Positions 50,791 through 63,100 are shown, numbered from the stretch's first letter. The stretch: 64,000 nt of DNA from Pleurotus djamor (GCA_029747585.1 JAPEVF010000224.1:1-64000); one strand, 5' to 3'. A program made the numbers and translations. Notes: generated from the sequence alone by a model not told the origin.

Positions 50791-51077
50791 AATCGTTGTC
50801 GCCCAAATCTTTGTTCCCCCTTTGCATTTTCTCTTTTCTCTTTTCTCTTCTTCTGTCTTCCCTTGTTTCCCTCCTATATGGTTCACGATGTCTCGTTACG
50901 ATTTGCGGGCCACTGGGTATTGTTTGTACTCGCGCTATATCCAATCCACGGTGTTGATACGATACGCACATTTCCTACCTAACTTTCCGGCGTCCAAAGT
51001 CATCAAACGTTTAGACATTTTGTGTAAATGTACCATGAACGTACATGCGTCTCACCGAGAATGTAAATGTGAATTTC
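50791..51077. other. 3' flank of the aspartic protease gene
   Basis: No gene seen. Confidence 0.4.
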
Positions 51078-52964
51078 TCAAGAAAGCAAGTACACCACCA
51101 AAGCTACTGAAAGGGGAAGGAACAGACGTCTGACGGACACTCCCCGAGCTGAATCCTTCTCGCCCTCTGTGTCCGCAGAAGGTGGTTCTGTCGACATCGA
51201 CGATGACACTGGGGCTGAGGATTCCGTGTTTGTTGAGGGATTCTGAGGCGTACCATCCGTCGTTGTTGGTGCGGATGGTAAGGTGGCTTGACCCAATGCT
51301 GCTGCGCGTAGCTGGGCAGGCGAAAACAGCGGAGGAAAACTCTGTAGTTGCTTCTTCCTAATGGCGGCAAACTCATTTTGGGCTTCTTCGATATTGGTCG
51401 TTGGGATCATTTGGATGAAGGGCTCCCCTGTTACTTGACCACGAGTATCTCTCGAGCCGTAGTTGTACCTGTGGGGTGACAGAACGATGGATTTAATTTT
51501 GGATTCGTCCAAATGAATGACCACGCACGCGACATAGACGTTACGGAGGAAGGAATCACCCAGTACTAAGTCAAACCCATTGAAGTCTTGTGGATCAAGT
51601 TGATTGGTGATAAAGGTATTCCCGCAAAAAGTGACGTTTCGGCCCTGCACAGTCACTGTGGAAGCTATTGAGAGATCTTGCGGATGGACGGGGAAATCTC
51701 TCCCTCTGCATTCATCGTTGACGGCGTCAGCATTCACCAACACTTAAGTGAAGAGTACTTGTACGACGTACCCAATAGTGAAAGAGAGGGATATGACCTG
51801 GTCACAGGGAATCAACCACTCCGTTCCGAATTCAGGAAGATCGCTCGCTTGTACTGCACCGGGGATGGTACTGTACACAGCGTTGACCAGAGCCTGAGGG
51901 GCTGGTGACAAGCTGAACCCAGTATCTAGGATGGCTATAGCCTTTCCCGCCGGCGCATTCGGCTGGTTTGAGGCGATGCTAGAGACTTGTCCCCCAATTT
52001 TCACTCCGTCGATTGACACTGACCAATGCTCCGCAGTTTGACTGGGTAGCTTTTGCGCCGTCGCCACCTCGGAAAAGCCATCAACGTATTCGCTGATGGT
52101 GAATACGCCGCTGGTTTCGTCGGAGGGACTGTCCAAACGACCAAGGAGGAAGGTGAAGAAATTGGGAAGAGAAACATTTGCGGCGAATATATATATTGTC
52201 AAGCGCGCTTCGAGCAGCCGTCGGTGGGGCTCCTGGGATGTTGTCAATGGCACCTTTGATACCAAGGTTACGAAATGGGAACCCCAATCCCAGCATCCCC
52301 ACTGCGCCTTGGTTTATCAGACCATCGAGGTCATTGAGCTATGCGGAACTCAGTGGGAAGCGAGTCAAGGGGACAAACTGCTCACTTGATTGCCCTGGAC
52401 GAAGGCTACAGAGTTGACGTTGACTGTCAGTTGATGCACGAATTGGATGCGGGTTAATAATGGTGCTCACATTGAAGCGGTACGGAGAACCCCGCAATGG
52501 TCATTGGGGCAAATGCAAGGGAGCCTGACACCATTCCTTTGCCGTATGTCAAATCTACCGTAACGCCTGTGACCTGGGATGGTTTAACGGATGGATCCTT
52601 GACCCAGAGATCAGGGGACCCAGTATCCATCTGAACAACGACGTCTTGAGGGATTTCAGATGCAATATGTATGCATTGACTGGGAGATTCCTTACCTCGA
52701 CCACCTAAATTTATTGTGGCAGTATACTGAAAAGAGAACACATCAGATTACATTCACTACAGAAGGATATATAGCAACACTCACGAGTATGTCCCTAGTA
52801 TTCATCAACTTCAATGCATGTTGATTATTGGAGGTATCAACAGAACGGTTTGATAACTTCTCGTAGCGAGTGACGCGAAGAGGAAGATGAAGTCCATGAA
52901 CGGCGGGAGATACGAGCGAGAGTATGACCAGCACTGCGGGAAAATGAAGGGTACTAGCCCACAT
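51078..52964 (-). CDS. Secreted pepsin-like aspartic protease, probably GPI-anchored; one apparent frameshift
   Basis: Exons: 52964-52785, 52726-52696, 52644-52471, 52423-52386, 52338-51772, 51705-51529 and 51468-51078. Start MWASTLHFPAVLVILSL... is a signal peptide ending near AVHG. Catalytic motifs are VVVQMDTGSPDLWV (Asp about 77) and AIAILDTGFSLSPAP (about 277), where DTGF replaces the usual DTGT/S. Further family marks: GMLGLGFP, LPNFFTFLLGR, IGGRDFPVHP and LGDSFLRNVY. A Ser/Thr/Pro-rich stalk and a hydrophobic end (RRLFLPLSVALVVYLLS) suggest a GPI anchor, as in yapsins. The total is one nt too long: in the AT run at 52187-52196 the frame changes from SALDNIY to FAANVSLPNFF. This is either a sequencing error or a real inactivating insertion. 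Confidence 0.83.
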
Positions 52965-53127
52965 AATGGAAAGCAAAAAAGGGAATGAAGGAGTTTGCGA
53001 TGACGTCCCACGTAGATATACTCTCCTTCGTATCTAGAGAGCCATTTGGAACTAAAGGCTAGCATCATCAGTGGCATGAGCGCATCATCTACCAATATTG
53101 CATCAGGCAACAAAGTGCAGAAAAGGC

Positions 53128-54423
53128 GCATCAGGAAAACCTAGTTTAGCGAGAAGCCTAGCAAATCTGATCCACAATAAGTATGTACTAATAAAATCAT
53201 TCAAATCAATAAAAGTGCTTTAGAAGGATTTGAAAATAGGCTATATCTCACCTATAGCTTTTTCTGGCTTTATCTATCTCTGCAAAGATTTCATAAGAAG
53301 ATACTCTAGTGCCGTCTCTTTTTATAGCTTTTCAAAGATTTTGTTCTCAGACATTCCACTATCTCTTGCTTTTACTAGCTTTCTGTCACTTTCCCTTAAT
53401 GAATGAAAGCTGCCAGCCAATTTCCTAGCTTTTCATAGCTGTAGCTGGCTTTCAAATCATAATACTGTTAATGCAAATATTATAGAAACCACCAATGACT
53501 TATATTTGAAAAAGGCAAGTCTTTTTGCTTAACCCACAGATACTCAATCATCTAGTAAAGAGATGTTCATTTGAACTTGGTCGTATCATAGTTCCAATTA
53601 AAGAAATTTCCCTAATAGGAAAAGTAATTGAATTTCCTAAACTAGAAGGTTGACTATAAATGACCTTACTTAAAATGGAAATTGTAATTCCGGCATCATG
53701 GCGCATGATGGCCAACATCTGTAATTATGTGATTGCCGCTGGACTTGAAATTTCAATCTCAGACCCGGTTTTATACGGGCTCACTTGCAGTTTATTCCGA
53801 CATTCTTTTTCTTTTTCTAACTTCCACCTTCTTCAACATTGGCTTACTCAGATCTTCAACCTCTGTACGTTCTTTCCTTCTTCTCTTATTTGTATTGATA
53901 GCTTATAGCATGGTTCTTGTTTAGTAACGGTATCTTGCCATTCAGGTTCATGATTTAGTACTCAGTTGTGAGTAGTTATGCTTTGCTCATCCGGTATTGA
54001 GGGGTTGCTAGCCATATAGTTAGATGTCATCATTAGTAGCTCCCTAGTATTTTGTTGGTAATTGTGTAGCATCTATTGTAGCGTCAAACCATGTTTACAT
54101 ATATCTATAATAATATAATTTCACTCAACATTGGATGTCTCTATTTCATATATATTTTAGCGATACAGGTTTCTTTTTGTAAAACTATGGTTTCACAATC
54201 TTTTTGTGCTTTTACAGCTCTCCTTGCTTTGGCAACTCTTAGTAAGTGACTTATCTTTAGGTAGATTTTAGTAACTTGTGACAAATGTACGAAGATTTTG
54301 GAGATTTTTTTGAGTCGTTACTTTGAGCATACCTTTCTTTTGTAGCTTTGTAATCTCTTGGACCTTTTGTTAGCTTTTAATAGCTTTACTCGGCTCCTCC
54401 TCACAATGGGGTTTTCCTGATGC
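53128..54423. mobile_element. AT-rich terminal-inverted-repeat element, copy 2
   Basis: The left end GCATCAGGAAAACC (53128) and the right end GGTTTTCCTGATGC (to 54423) are exact inverted repeats and share the core CATCAGGAAAACC with the element at 4604-6185. The inside is far more AT-rich than all surrounding DNA. The left 330 bp hold many copies of TAGCTTT/GGCTTT (for example TATAGCTTTT, CTAGCTTTT, ACTAGCTTT), and the last 100 bp hold more (TTAGCTTTTAATAGCTTTA), so they are subterminal repeats. No transposase is seen in 1.3 kb. No clear target duplication. The insertion lies just upstream of the aspartic protease gene. Confidence 0.65.
54187..54241 (+). other. Signal-peptide-like first exon inside element 2
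   Basis: MVSQSFCAFTALLALATL is followed at once by a strong splice donor (GTAAGT at 54242). An acceptor TTTTGTAG comes about 110 nt later, but its frame stops directly. This may be a captured gene fragment or chance. Confidence 0.3.
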
Positions 54424-54859
54424 GGAGGACATCACACCGTACAGACATGCATAAAGATACCATCACCTACTCTTGAGCTTGACCTATCATTGTCTCATCC
54501 AACAAGAGGTACTTTTGAACAAGGATGAAACGAGAGAGAGGGACTGAATGTCCCTAACGAAAAGCGGTGTTGGGATGATGGGGGAACATGACCACCATCA
54601 CAATTTATCGCATGCTGCGGAGGCGCGCTGAAGTTGTCGGCGCGTTGGCTTCTCCTAGGTTCGTAATCGGAGTGTATTTGGGTATGTACTCTAGATGATT
54701 ATAGAGTAGACCAATGAGCGAATTGGACGTGACAACGAAGAATCTACAGTACGTTCGTGATATCGTAAACCAGCGTCACGGACTGGGTTCCGCGATGCCA
54801 GCTTCTGAGCATCATCAACCCTCGAGGCCGCCTTCCCCTACCCTCCCTGCCTTGTGCTG

Positions 54860-55190
54860 CTGATATTGTCTCCCCGTTTTACCTCCGTTGTCCGTAGTAT
54901 CAGCATCGAATTCGGATGTAACCCCCAAGTCGGTAACACCCAAAGAAGGGGGCGCCGCGATGGGAGAACGGGTAACCAGAATGTCGTGGATTGCGATATT
55001 GCAGACATATGTGCTTGTGACGCAGTATTGAGCCAGTTCGCAGGGATGCTTGGCGGCTGAAGTCGCCATGGTGCAGAGGAAGGAAAAGGCCTTCACCAAT
55101 CCAGGGCTTTGTAGAAGGATTGGGGTTGAGACATTGTGTCGTCGGTAATGGCGACGAGCTGCAAGTCGTGGAAATTGAAAACACTCGGCC
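54860..55190 (-). repeat. Right arm of the diverged inverted duplication
   Basis: On the minus strand it matches 50450-50790: GCCTTTTCCTTCCTCTGCAC, CTGCGTCA, CACATATG and GCGCCCCCTTCTTTGGG in the same order. The two arms enclose the aspartic protease gene and element 2. Confidence 0.6.
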
Positions 55191-57825
55191 CTTATCCAGA
55201 TCGTCCTCCAGCAACAGAGGTTCGGGCGTATGGATCAGCCCACCACCTCACGAATGCGATCCCTGCTCTTCGCTCGAAGCGTGGATACGATTGTTCGATA
55301 AGCGGTGGCAGTCGGACCCCTCGAACCACATGCGCATGGACAGCAGCAATGTAGAGGGACGGGTATCTTCAATCTTCGCACATGTATCCTCCGTACATAC
55401 AGGAGGGTTAGGGTTAGACTGACGATCAAGAACCAAGTAACCCCGTTGGACAATGACCGTCAGAAAGATATACGAAAGTTGAAAGCAATACATTGACTTA
55501 CAAATGAACCCGATGGCGTCTTGTAAGGGAATTCACTGTATGATGACGCGCACCCTTGATCCTGCGTCTCATAGCTTTCTGCCCGATTCCACATCCATAC
55601 CAACCCGTTGTCCGGCTACAGCGCGACTTTTCCGATCCCTTCCTCTTCCTCCTCTTCCTTCTCCTTCGCCTCTTCTTCCTTCCGCATTTCCACCTCCACC
55701 CACGTAAACACTAGCACAGTGATACCCATAGGAGAACCAAAGCCCAGCGTCGAATATCCAAGCATGATCCATCACCCAATCGAGCAATCTGATTGAATAT
55801 ATCGAATAAATCGGGGATGTATGCTTCTAAAACGCGTGGTATGATGCCCGACGATCTATTGAAAAGGACGGCAACGGATTCGGCGGGCGGAGGAGCCGAG
55901 GACGAGAGGAGGGGGATGTGAAGGCTTGGAGCAGCGAGGTCCGGACGAGGAACAAGAGAAAATGGGCGGAGATGGACGATATGGTCGGATGGACGATGAA
56001 GACAAGTTACGGGAGATTGACGGATGCTGAACGCCGCTAGGATGTATATCGACCGCCGACGATACGTGTAGATGGGTCTTGGTGGATAGAAGTTGATGTG
56101 ACGAGCGCTGGAGATGGTAGGTGCGCCGTTCCGGATGAGGGGAGAGGGGTCGTCGTTGGCGTCGATGCGTGGTCAACGTTGCAACGTTCAGCGGACGACC
56201 GTTTTTGCGTCAAGTTCTTGCCGTCGTGGTCGTCGCCGAAACAACCTGGTCATCCGTTGAATCGCGGAAGTACGTGGCGCGACCCTTCCGCTCTTCCATG
56301 GAAATCTTCTTCGTCTACTTCATTGCCTTTGTCCTCCCCGTTCTTCTAATCTCCCAATCTACCCGTGCTCCTTTCCTCACGCCTCCTCTTCCTCCTCCCC
56401 CCGCTTCTTTCTCTTCTAGCTGGACAGTTCGATAAGGTCAATGACTCGATGTCTGATGCCGCCGCAAACTGAGAACCTGCCAGCGACCAAGGGAATGAGG
56501 ACGCGGACGACTGGATATGTGAAGGATTGGGGATGAGAGGTAGGAATTGATTCCGAAGAGTGTTGGGAGTGGGTACCAGGGTGGATTCGGATGGGCTGCG
56601 GATGAGTTAATGTTGGATGTTGGAGCGTGAAGGACGCGTTTCTTGACACTTCGTGCTCGAAAGGAATAGGAGAATCGGTTTGGATACATGATCCGGCTGT
56701 TTGTACACAAAGATTGGCGATTGGTGGGGGTTGTTCGAGGGTATGGTTGGTGCGAAACAGGCGTTCGGAGTGGATGCTAGGTCCTTGCGTATGGGTGGGT
56801 GGGTTGATGATCGACTTCGGTGTGTGAGGGGACTTGTATTGGTGGTTTTTCATACTTGAGAGCACCGTAGGCAGTGTCATATCAAATGGATGAAGAGTCA
56901 ATGCGGCAGGAGGGGATCGTTGGGTAAACGGGGAAGAGACGAAGGAACTCGAGGTCACGCTTCAGCTTCAGGGCCAGCGTTTGACTCGGAAGTTCACGCC
57001 AACACTTCTCTAGTCCGTTTCGTATTCCGTGCTCAACACGCTGAAAAGTACGCATGAGAACCAAGGGAAAGAGTTGTTTACAAGAGGGAGCTGGCATACC
57101 GAAAGAGAGCCGGGTGTTTGGGGTTTGTGGGGAGTCGGGAGCGAGGAGAAAGAGACTTGCTTGTATAGGTCATAGCGCGTAAGGTCGAAGTATGAGAGTA
57201 GAATCCGAACTGATGAGGGCAGCTCGAAGCAAAAAACCATAGAGTAACCAAAGAAAGTGGCTGTGCCAATGCTTTGTACGCCATTCTCGCCGAAGCCCGA
57301 ACTTGGTTATCGTCGCACTGGGGAAGTGATTCTTGCGGCTTATTTTTTCAAACGACATCAGCTCGCCATCCACTCAACACCCAGAATGCTCTCCACTCGC
57401 TCGGTTGAATGCAAGAATGAGCTCCGTCCCTTCCCCAAAGCCATGCAAAACAATGGTGACGCGGAAACAGACGAGACGGCCGTTACTCGACTGGAATCCA
57501 CAGCTAACACATCCCCGTCATTGAGTGAAGCAGATGGTGGTCTATTTCCAAGCGAACCGTCAAATTATGATCTGTCATAAGCCTACAAACGCATAGGGCT
57601 GCTCGCGATTCATATTCAAACGCAATTCTTCAAGTCAGTCCTGTTTTAGGACTTCAAAGCTTCAGGGTCGATATTTTTTTCTTCTTCTTCAGGGACCTTT
57701 CTCTTTGTCTCGTCGCTCGAAGTTACCATCTCGCTTATCCCACCGTACGTGACCGTATCCCATCGTATAGTCCTGCCAACCTATTCATCTCCCTCTCAGA
57801 CTATCGTGGGCTTAACGAAACTCCC
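55191..57825. other. Gene-poor stretch with possible remnants
   Basis: A minus-strand frame at 56416-56958 (180 codons, Pro/Ser/Thr/His-rich, end VCGGIRHRVIDLIELSS) could be a real but unknown protein. Near 55740-55640 (minus) a hydrophobic piece GSPMGITVLVFTWVEVEM runs into a Lys/Glu-rich stretch, much like the acidic stretch at 50310-50420, so the inverted duplication may extend further. A plus-strand frame at 57257-57580 is also unassigned. 57730-57825 is the promoter side of the next gene. Confidence 0.3.
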
Positions 57826-59469
57826 ATGTCCTCTGTGGCAACCGTTCTCTCGACCCCAAAGTTTCTCAATCAGATCTTGTCTCTCTGCGATCAGAAATCC
57901 AACGCGTCAAGTCTCCTTGTGAACAAGATATGGGCTGAAGAGGTTTTGACTATCCAGTGGCGCAATGTTGATCGAGTTGAGTGGCTACTTGGTCTCCTTG
58001 CGCCACTCGTAGCCATTGAGCCCGATTTCTACGTAAGCATTATGGCAAATTTAATGTAGCTATCGTCGTACGTCCGTGATGGTGTTGAATTCTTGACCAG
58101 GCGTTTAGTCGGTCCCTTGAAGCAGCTGACTGGGAACGATTCTATCGTTATGCACCCCGGGTGGAGGTACTCGTCCACCAATGGAACATGTTTGACGCCT
58201 CCGTATACGCAGCGCTATCCAGCAACCAAAATCAGCGCCGCTCTGGTCTCCTCCCCAACGTTCATCATATTACCTGCCTTATCGACACCGACTCCCTCAG
58301 CATCTTTCTTCGCCCCGGATTGCAATCTCTGACATTGTGTTATGACCTCGAGCGCTATTACATCGACTATAATTGTCTGCAAGCGTCCCTTGCTCTTGTT
58401 GCTCAAACGGCAGCATCATCGCTCACGGAGTTGACCTTCAATTACCAAGTAGAGGATGACGTCTTGGTGTTGTCCGAGAATATCTTGGTGTCGGCGTTGC
58501 GCGAAATGAAAAAGCTTCGCACCTTGGACATCCCTCCTCACTGGCTTTCCGAGCGTGTCACCCAATGTCTCGCAGCTCTGCCATCCCTAAGGGAGCTCGA
58601 GGCAGACTCATACGCACTTGACATTGAGACCACGGCAATCGTCCCCACCTTTTCGACGTCCTTGGACACCGATTCATTCCCGTTCCTCAACGACCTATCT
58701 TTAACCATTCCGTTCGAGAAGGCCGGTCCAAGTTTTACGTCGTGGGGTAGATCAGCTCGTCTACACGCACTTTGCATCACCTCGGAATGCTTCGAACATC
58801 CCGAAGAGTACACATCCATGGTCGCAATTATCGTGAAGACTTTCCCCTCCCTCCAGAAACTCAGCGTTCACGCGGATTCCAAGGATATTCCACCGAATAT
58901 CCCTGCCCCTCATCTCACCTTTCACGCTCTGAAACCCATTCTTCGGCTTCGAGATCTTGACACTTTACGGCTGTCCTACACGACCCCCTTGAACCTGACC
59001 GAATCCGACTTGTCGGAGATATTCTGGGAGCTGGAATCGATTACGGTACTCGAGTTAAACCCCACTCCGCCGATACGAACAACCTCGAGCCTGCATTTGA
59101 CGTGTTTGACGGCCGCCCGTTTCGCTGGATCACACATCCAAAGTCTACGACTCTACGTCGATACGTCACTCAAAGGATTTGATGTGGAAGTGCATGCAAT
59201 TCAGCGGTTGGAATTCTTCGACTGTCTTGATGTTGGGTATTCGGCGCTGAGTAGGGAGTCGTTGGGGACGGTCGTTGAGTATCTTAGCTTGGTTTTACCG
59301 GAGGGGTGCAAGATCAAGGCAGAGTCACCGGGGGNAAAGACGGTACGAGAAAAAGAGTGCATCGTTGGGGTGGAAACGAGTTTGCTCCGTGGTTCCTGCG
59401 CTCACACGGGCGACACGTCTTGGTGATATAGGCGAGGTACGGAGATTGCGGATAGCTTTGAACGGGTGA
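57826..59469 (+). CDS. F-box/LRR-like protein of a second type
   Basis: Exons 57826-58032 and 58101-59469 (68-nt intron, phase 0). N-terminus: MSSVATVLSTPKFLNQILSL, then ASSLLVNKIWAEEVLTIQWRNV, a degenerate F-box-like start as in agaricomycete F-box/LRR proteins. Exon 2 opens AFSRSLEAADWERFYRYAPR and continues with leucine-rich repeats (LRELEAD, LQKLSVHA, LRDLDTLRLS). An N at 59335 after five Gs shifts the frame; without it the protein runs on through KKSASLGWKRVCSVVPALTR to a stop at 59467-59469, giving about 524 aa. With the N the frame would end at 59426. It lacks the ATG-only exon of the other six and is only a distant relative. Confidence 0.78.
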
Positions 59470-59625
59470 TGGTCAAAAAGGTGTCTTAATCTTTTACCCG
59501 TAACAACACCGTCGCGAACCGGTAGTTTCTGTGTTATAACTGTGCATCACTTGCAGTGCACCAGAGGAAGTCAAAGTGAAATAAACAAGGTACGAGGACT
59601 GCGCCCAGACAGATCCCAGTATTCA

Positions 59626-60172
59626 TTACAGCGAGCACTGCAGGTTTCCGAAGATATTGGCCACACAAGCATCTAGAGTACCCATCGATTTAAGCGTTAG
59701 TATGAACAAGGTTCAAGATGAGTGAGGACATACTGAGATCAGCCACGACGTAGCCTCCAGCCATATCTCTGCATCTGTAATAGACGGGTAAACCGCCGTA
59801 TAAGGCCACTCACTGAATGGGAAAGCGTACCCGCAAACCATGTACCATCCAGTTCGGATGCCACATCCCGCGCACGAGAAGCCGTAGCCACCACTAAAAG
59901 CTATCTGTTAGGAAAGCCACAAATCAAGGAGGTAAGTGAGCATACTTCTCGGCGCAAACGAGGTTGCCGTTGTAATTCGCGATACATAGGTTCAGATCGA
60001 TCTGGGAATCCTTAAATCCCCCGCTACCGTCGGCACAGTTCGCCGACAAGTAATGGTCATCGTGGACGTAGTATCCAGTGCACGTTCGGGCGAATCCACC
60101 CTCTGCATTGACTGCAGACGGGAGGAGGGCGATAAAAGCGGAGAAGGTAGAGAATGAGGTCGAAAGCTGCAT
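59626..60172 (-). CDS. Secreted cyanovirin-N homology (CVNH) lectin
   Basis: Exons 60172-59946, 59893-59831, 59774-59734 and 59672-59626 join to 378 nt, 125 aa. A signal peptide (MQLSTSFSTFSAFIALLPS, cleavage after VNA) precedes a single CVNH domain made of two tandem sequence halves: ARTCTGYYVHDDHYLSANCA with SQIDLNLCIANYNGNLVC, then FSCAGCGIRTGWYMVCGCRD with GGYVVADLNACVANIFGNLQC. CVNH proteins bind high-mannose glycans; a role in wall recognition or defence is an inference. Each splice choice was made to keep the domain frame; all introns are GT-AG with lengths of 52-61 nt. An upstream in-frame Met (60214) would add residues before the signal peptide and is not used. Confidence 0.88.
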
Positions 60173-63100
60173 GCTAATGAGGCTCTGAGTCGGTACTGGA
60201 GGAATCTTCTTCAAGTCCCTGTCCTAGCTATTTGAGCATCTCCAATGCGATAAGAGAGGAAACATACCTCGTTATGGATTCATCCCATGTGCAGATGGTC
60301 ACGAGCGCGTCGACAGCGATGTAGAGTATTCCTGGAGCTCCGTCTGTCAAGCTTCTCCTTGACCCCTTCGTAGAAGAAAGATAGGTTACTTAACTATCCA
60401 GCGGTGCGGTGGAAAATCGGGGAATCAGTTAAACGGTCTGATAAGTGATGGGCATCGAGCAATACGGGTTGTGACCTGGACATTTCAGATTCTCCAGAAA
60501 TGAAAGAGAGGTCTCAGCTCTACGGTTTGCGGACAGCTTCATGATACACCCTCCGTCACCTAATAGAAGGAAACTGGGTGAGGTCTCCTGCGACAAGGTC
60601 CGACGTCAGTCAACCGTCATTTTGAGTTATAATAAGTATGAAGTCCTCACTGTCATGTATCAGAACACTAGCTACCGTGAATTGTCCGCCATCTGTACAT
60701 CCATGCGTTTAACGAGACTTCGAACGAGTATCTCTGATTGATGTAACCTGAGCACTGATGGGCTAGTTTGAGAGTGGAAGAGGCATCAGCCACCCATGCG
60801 TTGGTGTCTATAATAAGACTAAGAAGCAATGGAGAGTGTTCAGTGTACGGCAAGTGACACTCATGGCTCCGGTACGATACAAACCTGTCAGATAACCTGA
60901 TACAAAATGACGGTCCCCGACATCACCAATAGAGTAGAGTATAATGACTGCCAAGAACAGAGTCGGGTTTCCCATTTCCAAAATGAGATTTACGAGCGGC
61001 GAGAGGAGGGAATAAGCTATCCGCGATACAGCGACACGTGGAGAGTAAAGTGATACAAATTGCGAACGACGAACGGACGAAAAAAGGGAACAGAGAGGGA
61101 AAAGCATCTACGTAAACAAGGTCCAAAGCCAGAAGATTGGCGACAGCGGTGACATCACGCTGGTGGCGGTGGACTGAGTGGTATCGTGCAGCTGGACAAT
61201 ACGCGTATGGTAGGCTCGAAGGCGGCGGCGATGAGAGGTCAACATGTCACGAAGCTGGAAGTGGACGAAGCGGCACCAGGTTGTCCTAGCGCAGCGTATA
61301 GTCCACAGTGCAGATGGGTCCTCGTTTCCTCTTCCTTTCGATCTGACCGAGCCTGCCGTCGTCGAAACTCCAACGATGTCCATAGAGAGGAGAGAAGGGA
61401 GGGCGTGATATGCTATAATGTGATGGCGACGGTGGCGGTAGTAGATAAGGAGCCATCCACCCTCGTCGTTTACATGCTTCGTCCGTGATGTGTGTATGCA
61501 AAGCTCCTGCGAGTTCCAATAGCATGTATCCACGGTGAATCTGCGATCTGCGAGTTGGGCGGGGATGTGAGCTAACACAAACAGGGAAAGAGGAAGGGTA
61601 CGCACCAATACTCCCAAATCTCCCTTCGTTCCTCCTCTGCTAACTACCAGTACAAAGACGTCGTTACCAAAGACGCGCTTCCATTCGGTGTCTCTACCAT
61701 TTGCGTTTTCCCATTTTTCCCTCCTCATTTAAGTCTCGTATCATTGCCCACCAGGTCTATCCTTCCCAGGTGGCACCGTCTCGTCTTGGCTGACTCAAAT
61801 GCCGACCGACAAACATGCATCTTGCTCACCCCGATGCGTTCACCATGGTGAGAGATTGACATGTAATCGTGTGACGTGACGGCGGTGCATTCGGCTTGCT
61901 TGAAAACGCGGTCGTGGGTCGTACGAATATTCGTGAGGTAAGGGGTGGACCATCAGAATGACAGACTCGTCGTAGGATGGTAGGAAGGCTTGAAAGAGGT
62001 ACTTCGACATGGAGTACCCATCTTAAACTGGGTGGGTTTGGCTGAGTTCGAAAGGAGGCTACGGAGAACATCAATAACACAAAAGAAACAGAAAGGAACG
62101 CCGTACTCACCAGTGTCGAATGAGGATGATCGACCCCAGCGTTCGCCGTCGTGCCTAACCGTATTCATCATCCACTTCCCCAGCTCCCTCATCACCATCT
62201 CCCCCAGGCTCAGCGCTCATTGACGTTGCGCAGCCACCAGCGCGATACGAAGACGGGGGGAAAGGCAGGTTCCAAGGAAAGCGGCGGCTGAGGCTGGATG
62301 GCTAGCAGGGTATGTCGAGGACGAATGCGATCGAGCGTCGAGAAACGCTTCCATGAGCGTGACCGTGTGTGGTCCCTCGTCGGCATCCAATCCCTAGCAT
62401 CGTCGCCAGTTGTGGATAATCCTCTTGAGGAGACGGACGAGGACAGTCGTTGGCGTCGAAGGAACCAGAACAGTGATCCAGTCAGCGTGGGCAGCTCAGC
62501 CTGGAGAGTGCGAAGCGGTGGTCGTGCTGCTGAATGGGGCCCTAAAAGAGGAGCTTAGCTCAAGAACGCGGAGATTGACGATGGAATTTGAATTTGAAAG
62601 CTCACCTGGCGGCGTAGATAAGTGATAGTTTGAGCATCGTTCTCCCTGCTGTCCGAAAGCTAACCAGGCTTCTATTTCCAGGTCATTCCCTCTGAATGTT
62701 CTTCAACATCGAACGTGACATCTTCAAGAGGTTGAGGATTGAAATTCCTTGAATCAAAGCTGTGCGGCTTTGGAATTAGACATGCTAAACGATCTGTTGG
62801 AGAAATACTAGTGTCAAAATCCATGGGGTAACACACCATAGTACAGGTCGCCAGAGAGCTAACCTCCCCCGAGGAACCCTACGAGAGTGCGCACATTCGA
62901 GCCTACCCCAAATGGCAGAGCCCGAGGTACTAACACATCCTCAGTCTAACATCAGCCTCCTAGCCAACAAGAAGTACGCGTCGGGAAGAGCCGGTTTTCT
63001 GCAGAACAGAGTGCTTCGTCGATCGAGTACGTTCACGGGAGAGAGCGGATGGAAGAAAGTCGGTGGTTTGCGAAAAGTGCGTTGGCGTCGATGATGGCGG

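Noticed and set aside
56416..56958. 180-codon minus-strand frame as a gene
   Set aside because: Low complexity, no relative known, no intron or start support. Kept only as a note in the spacer entry.
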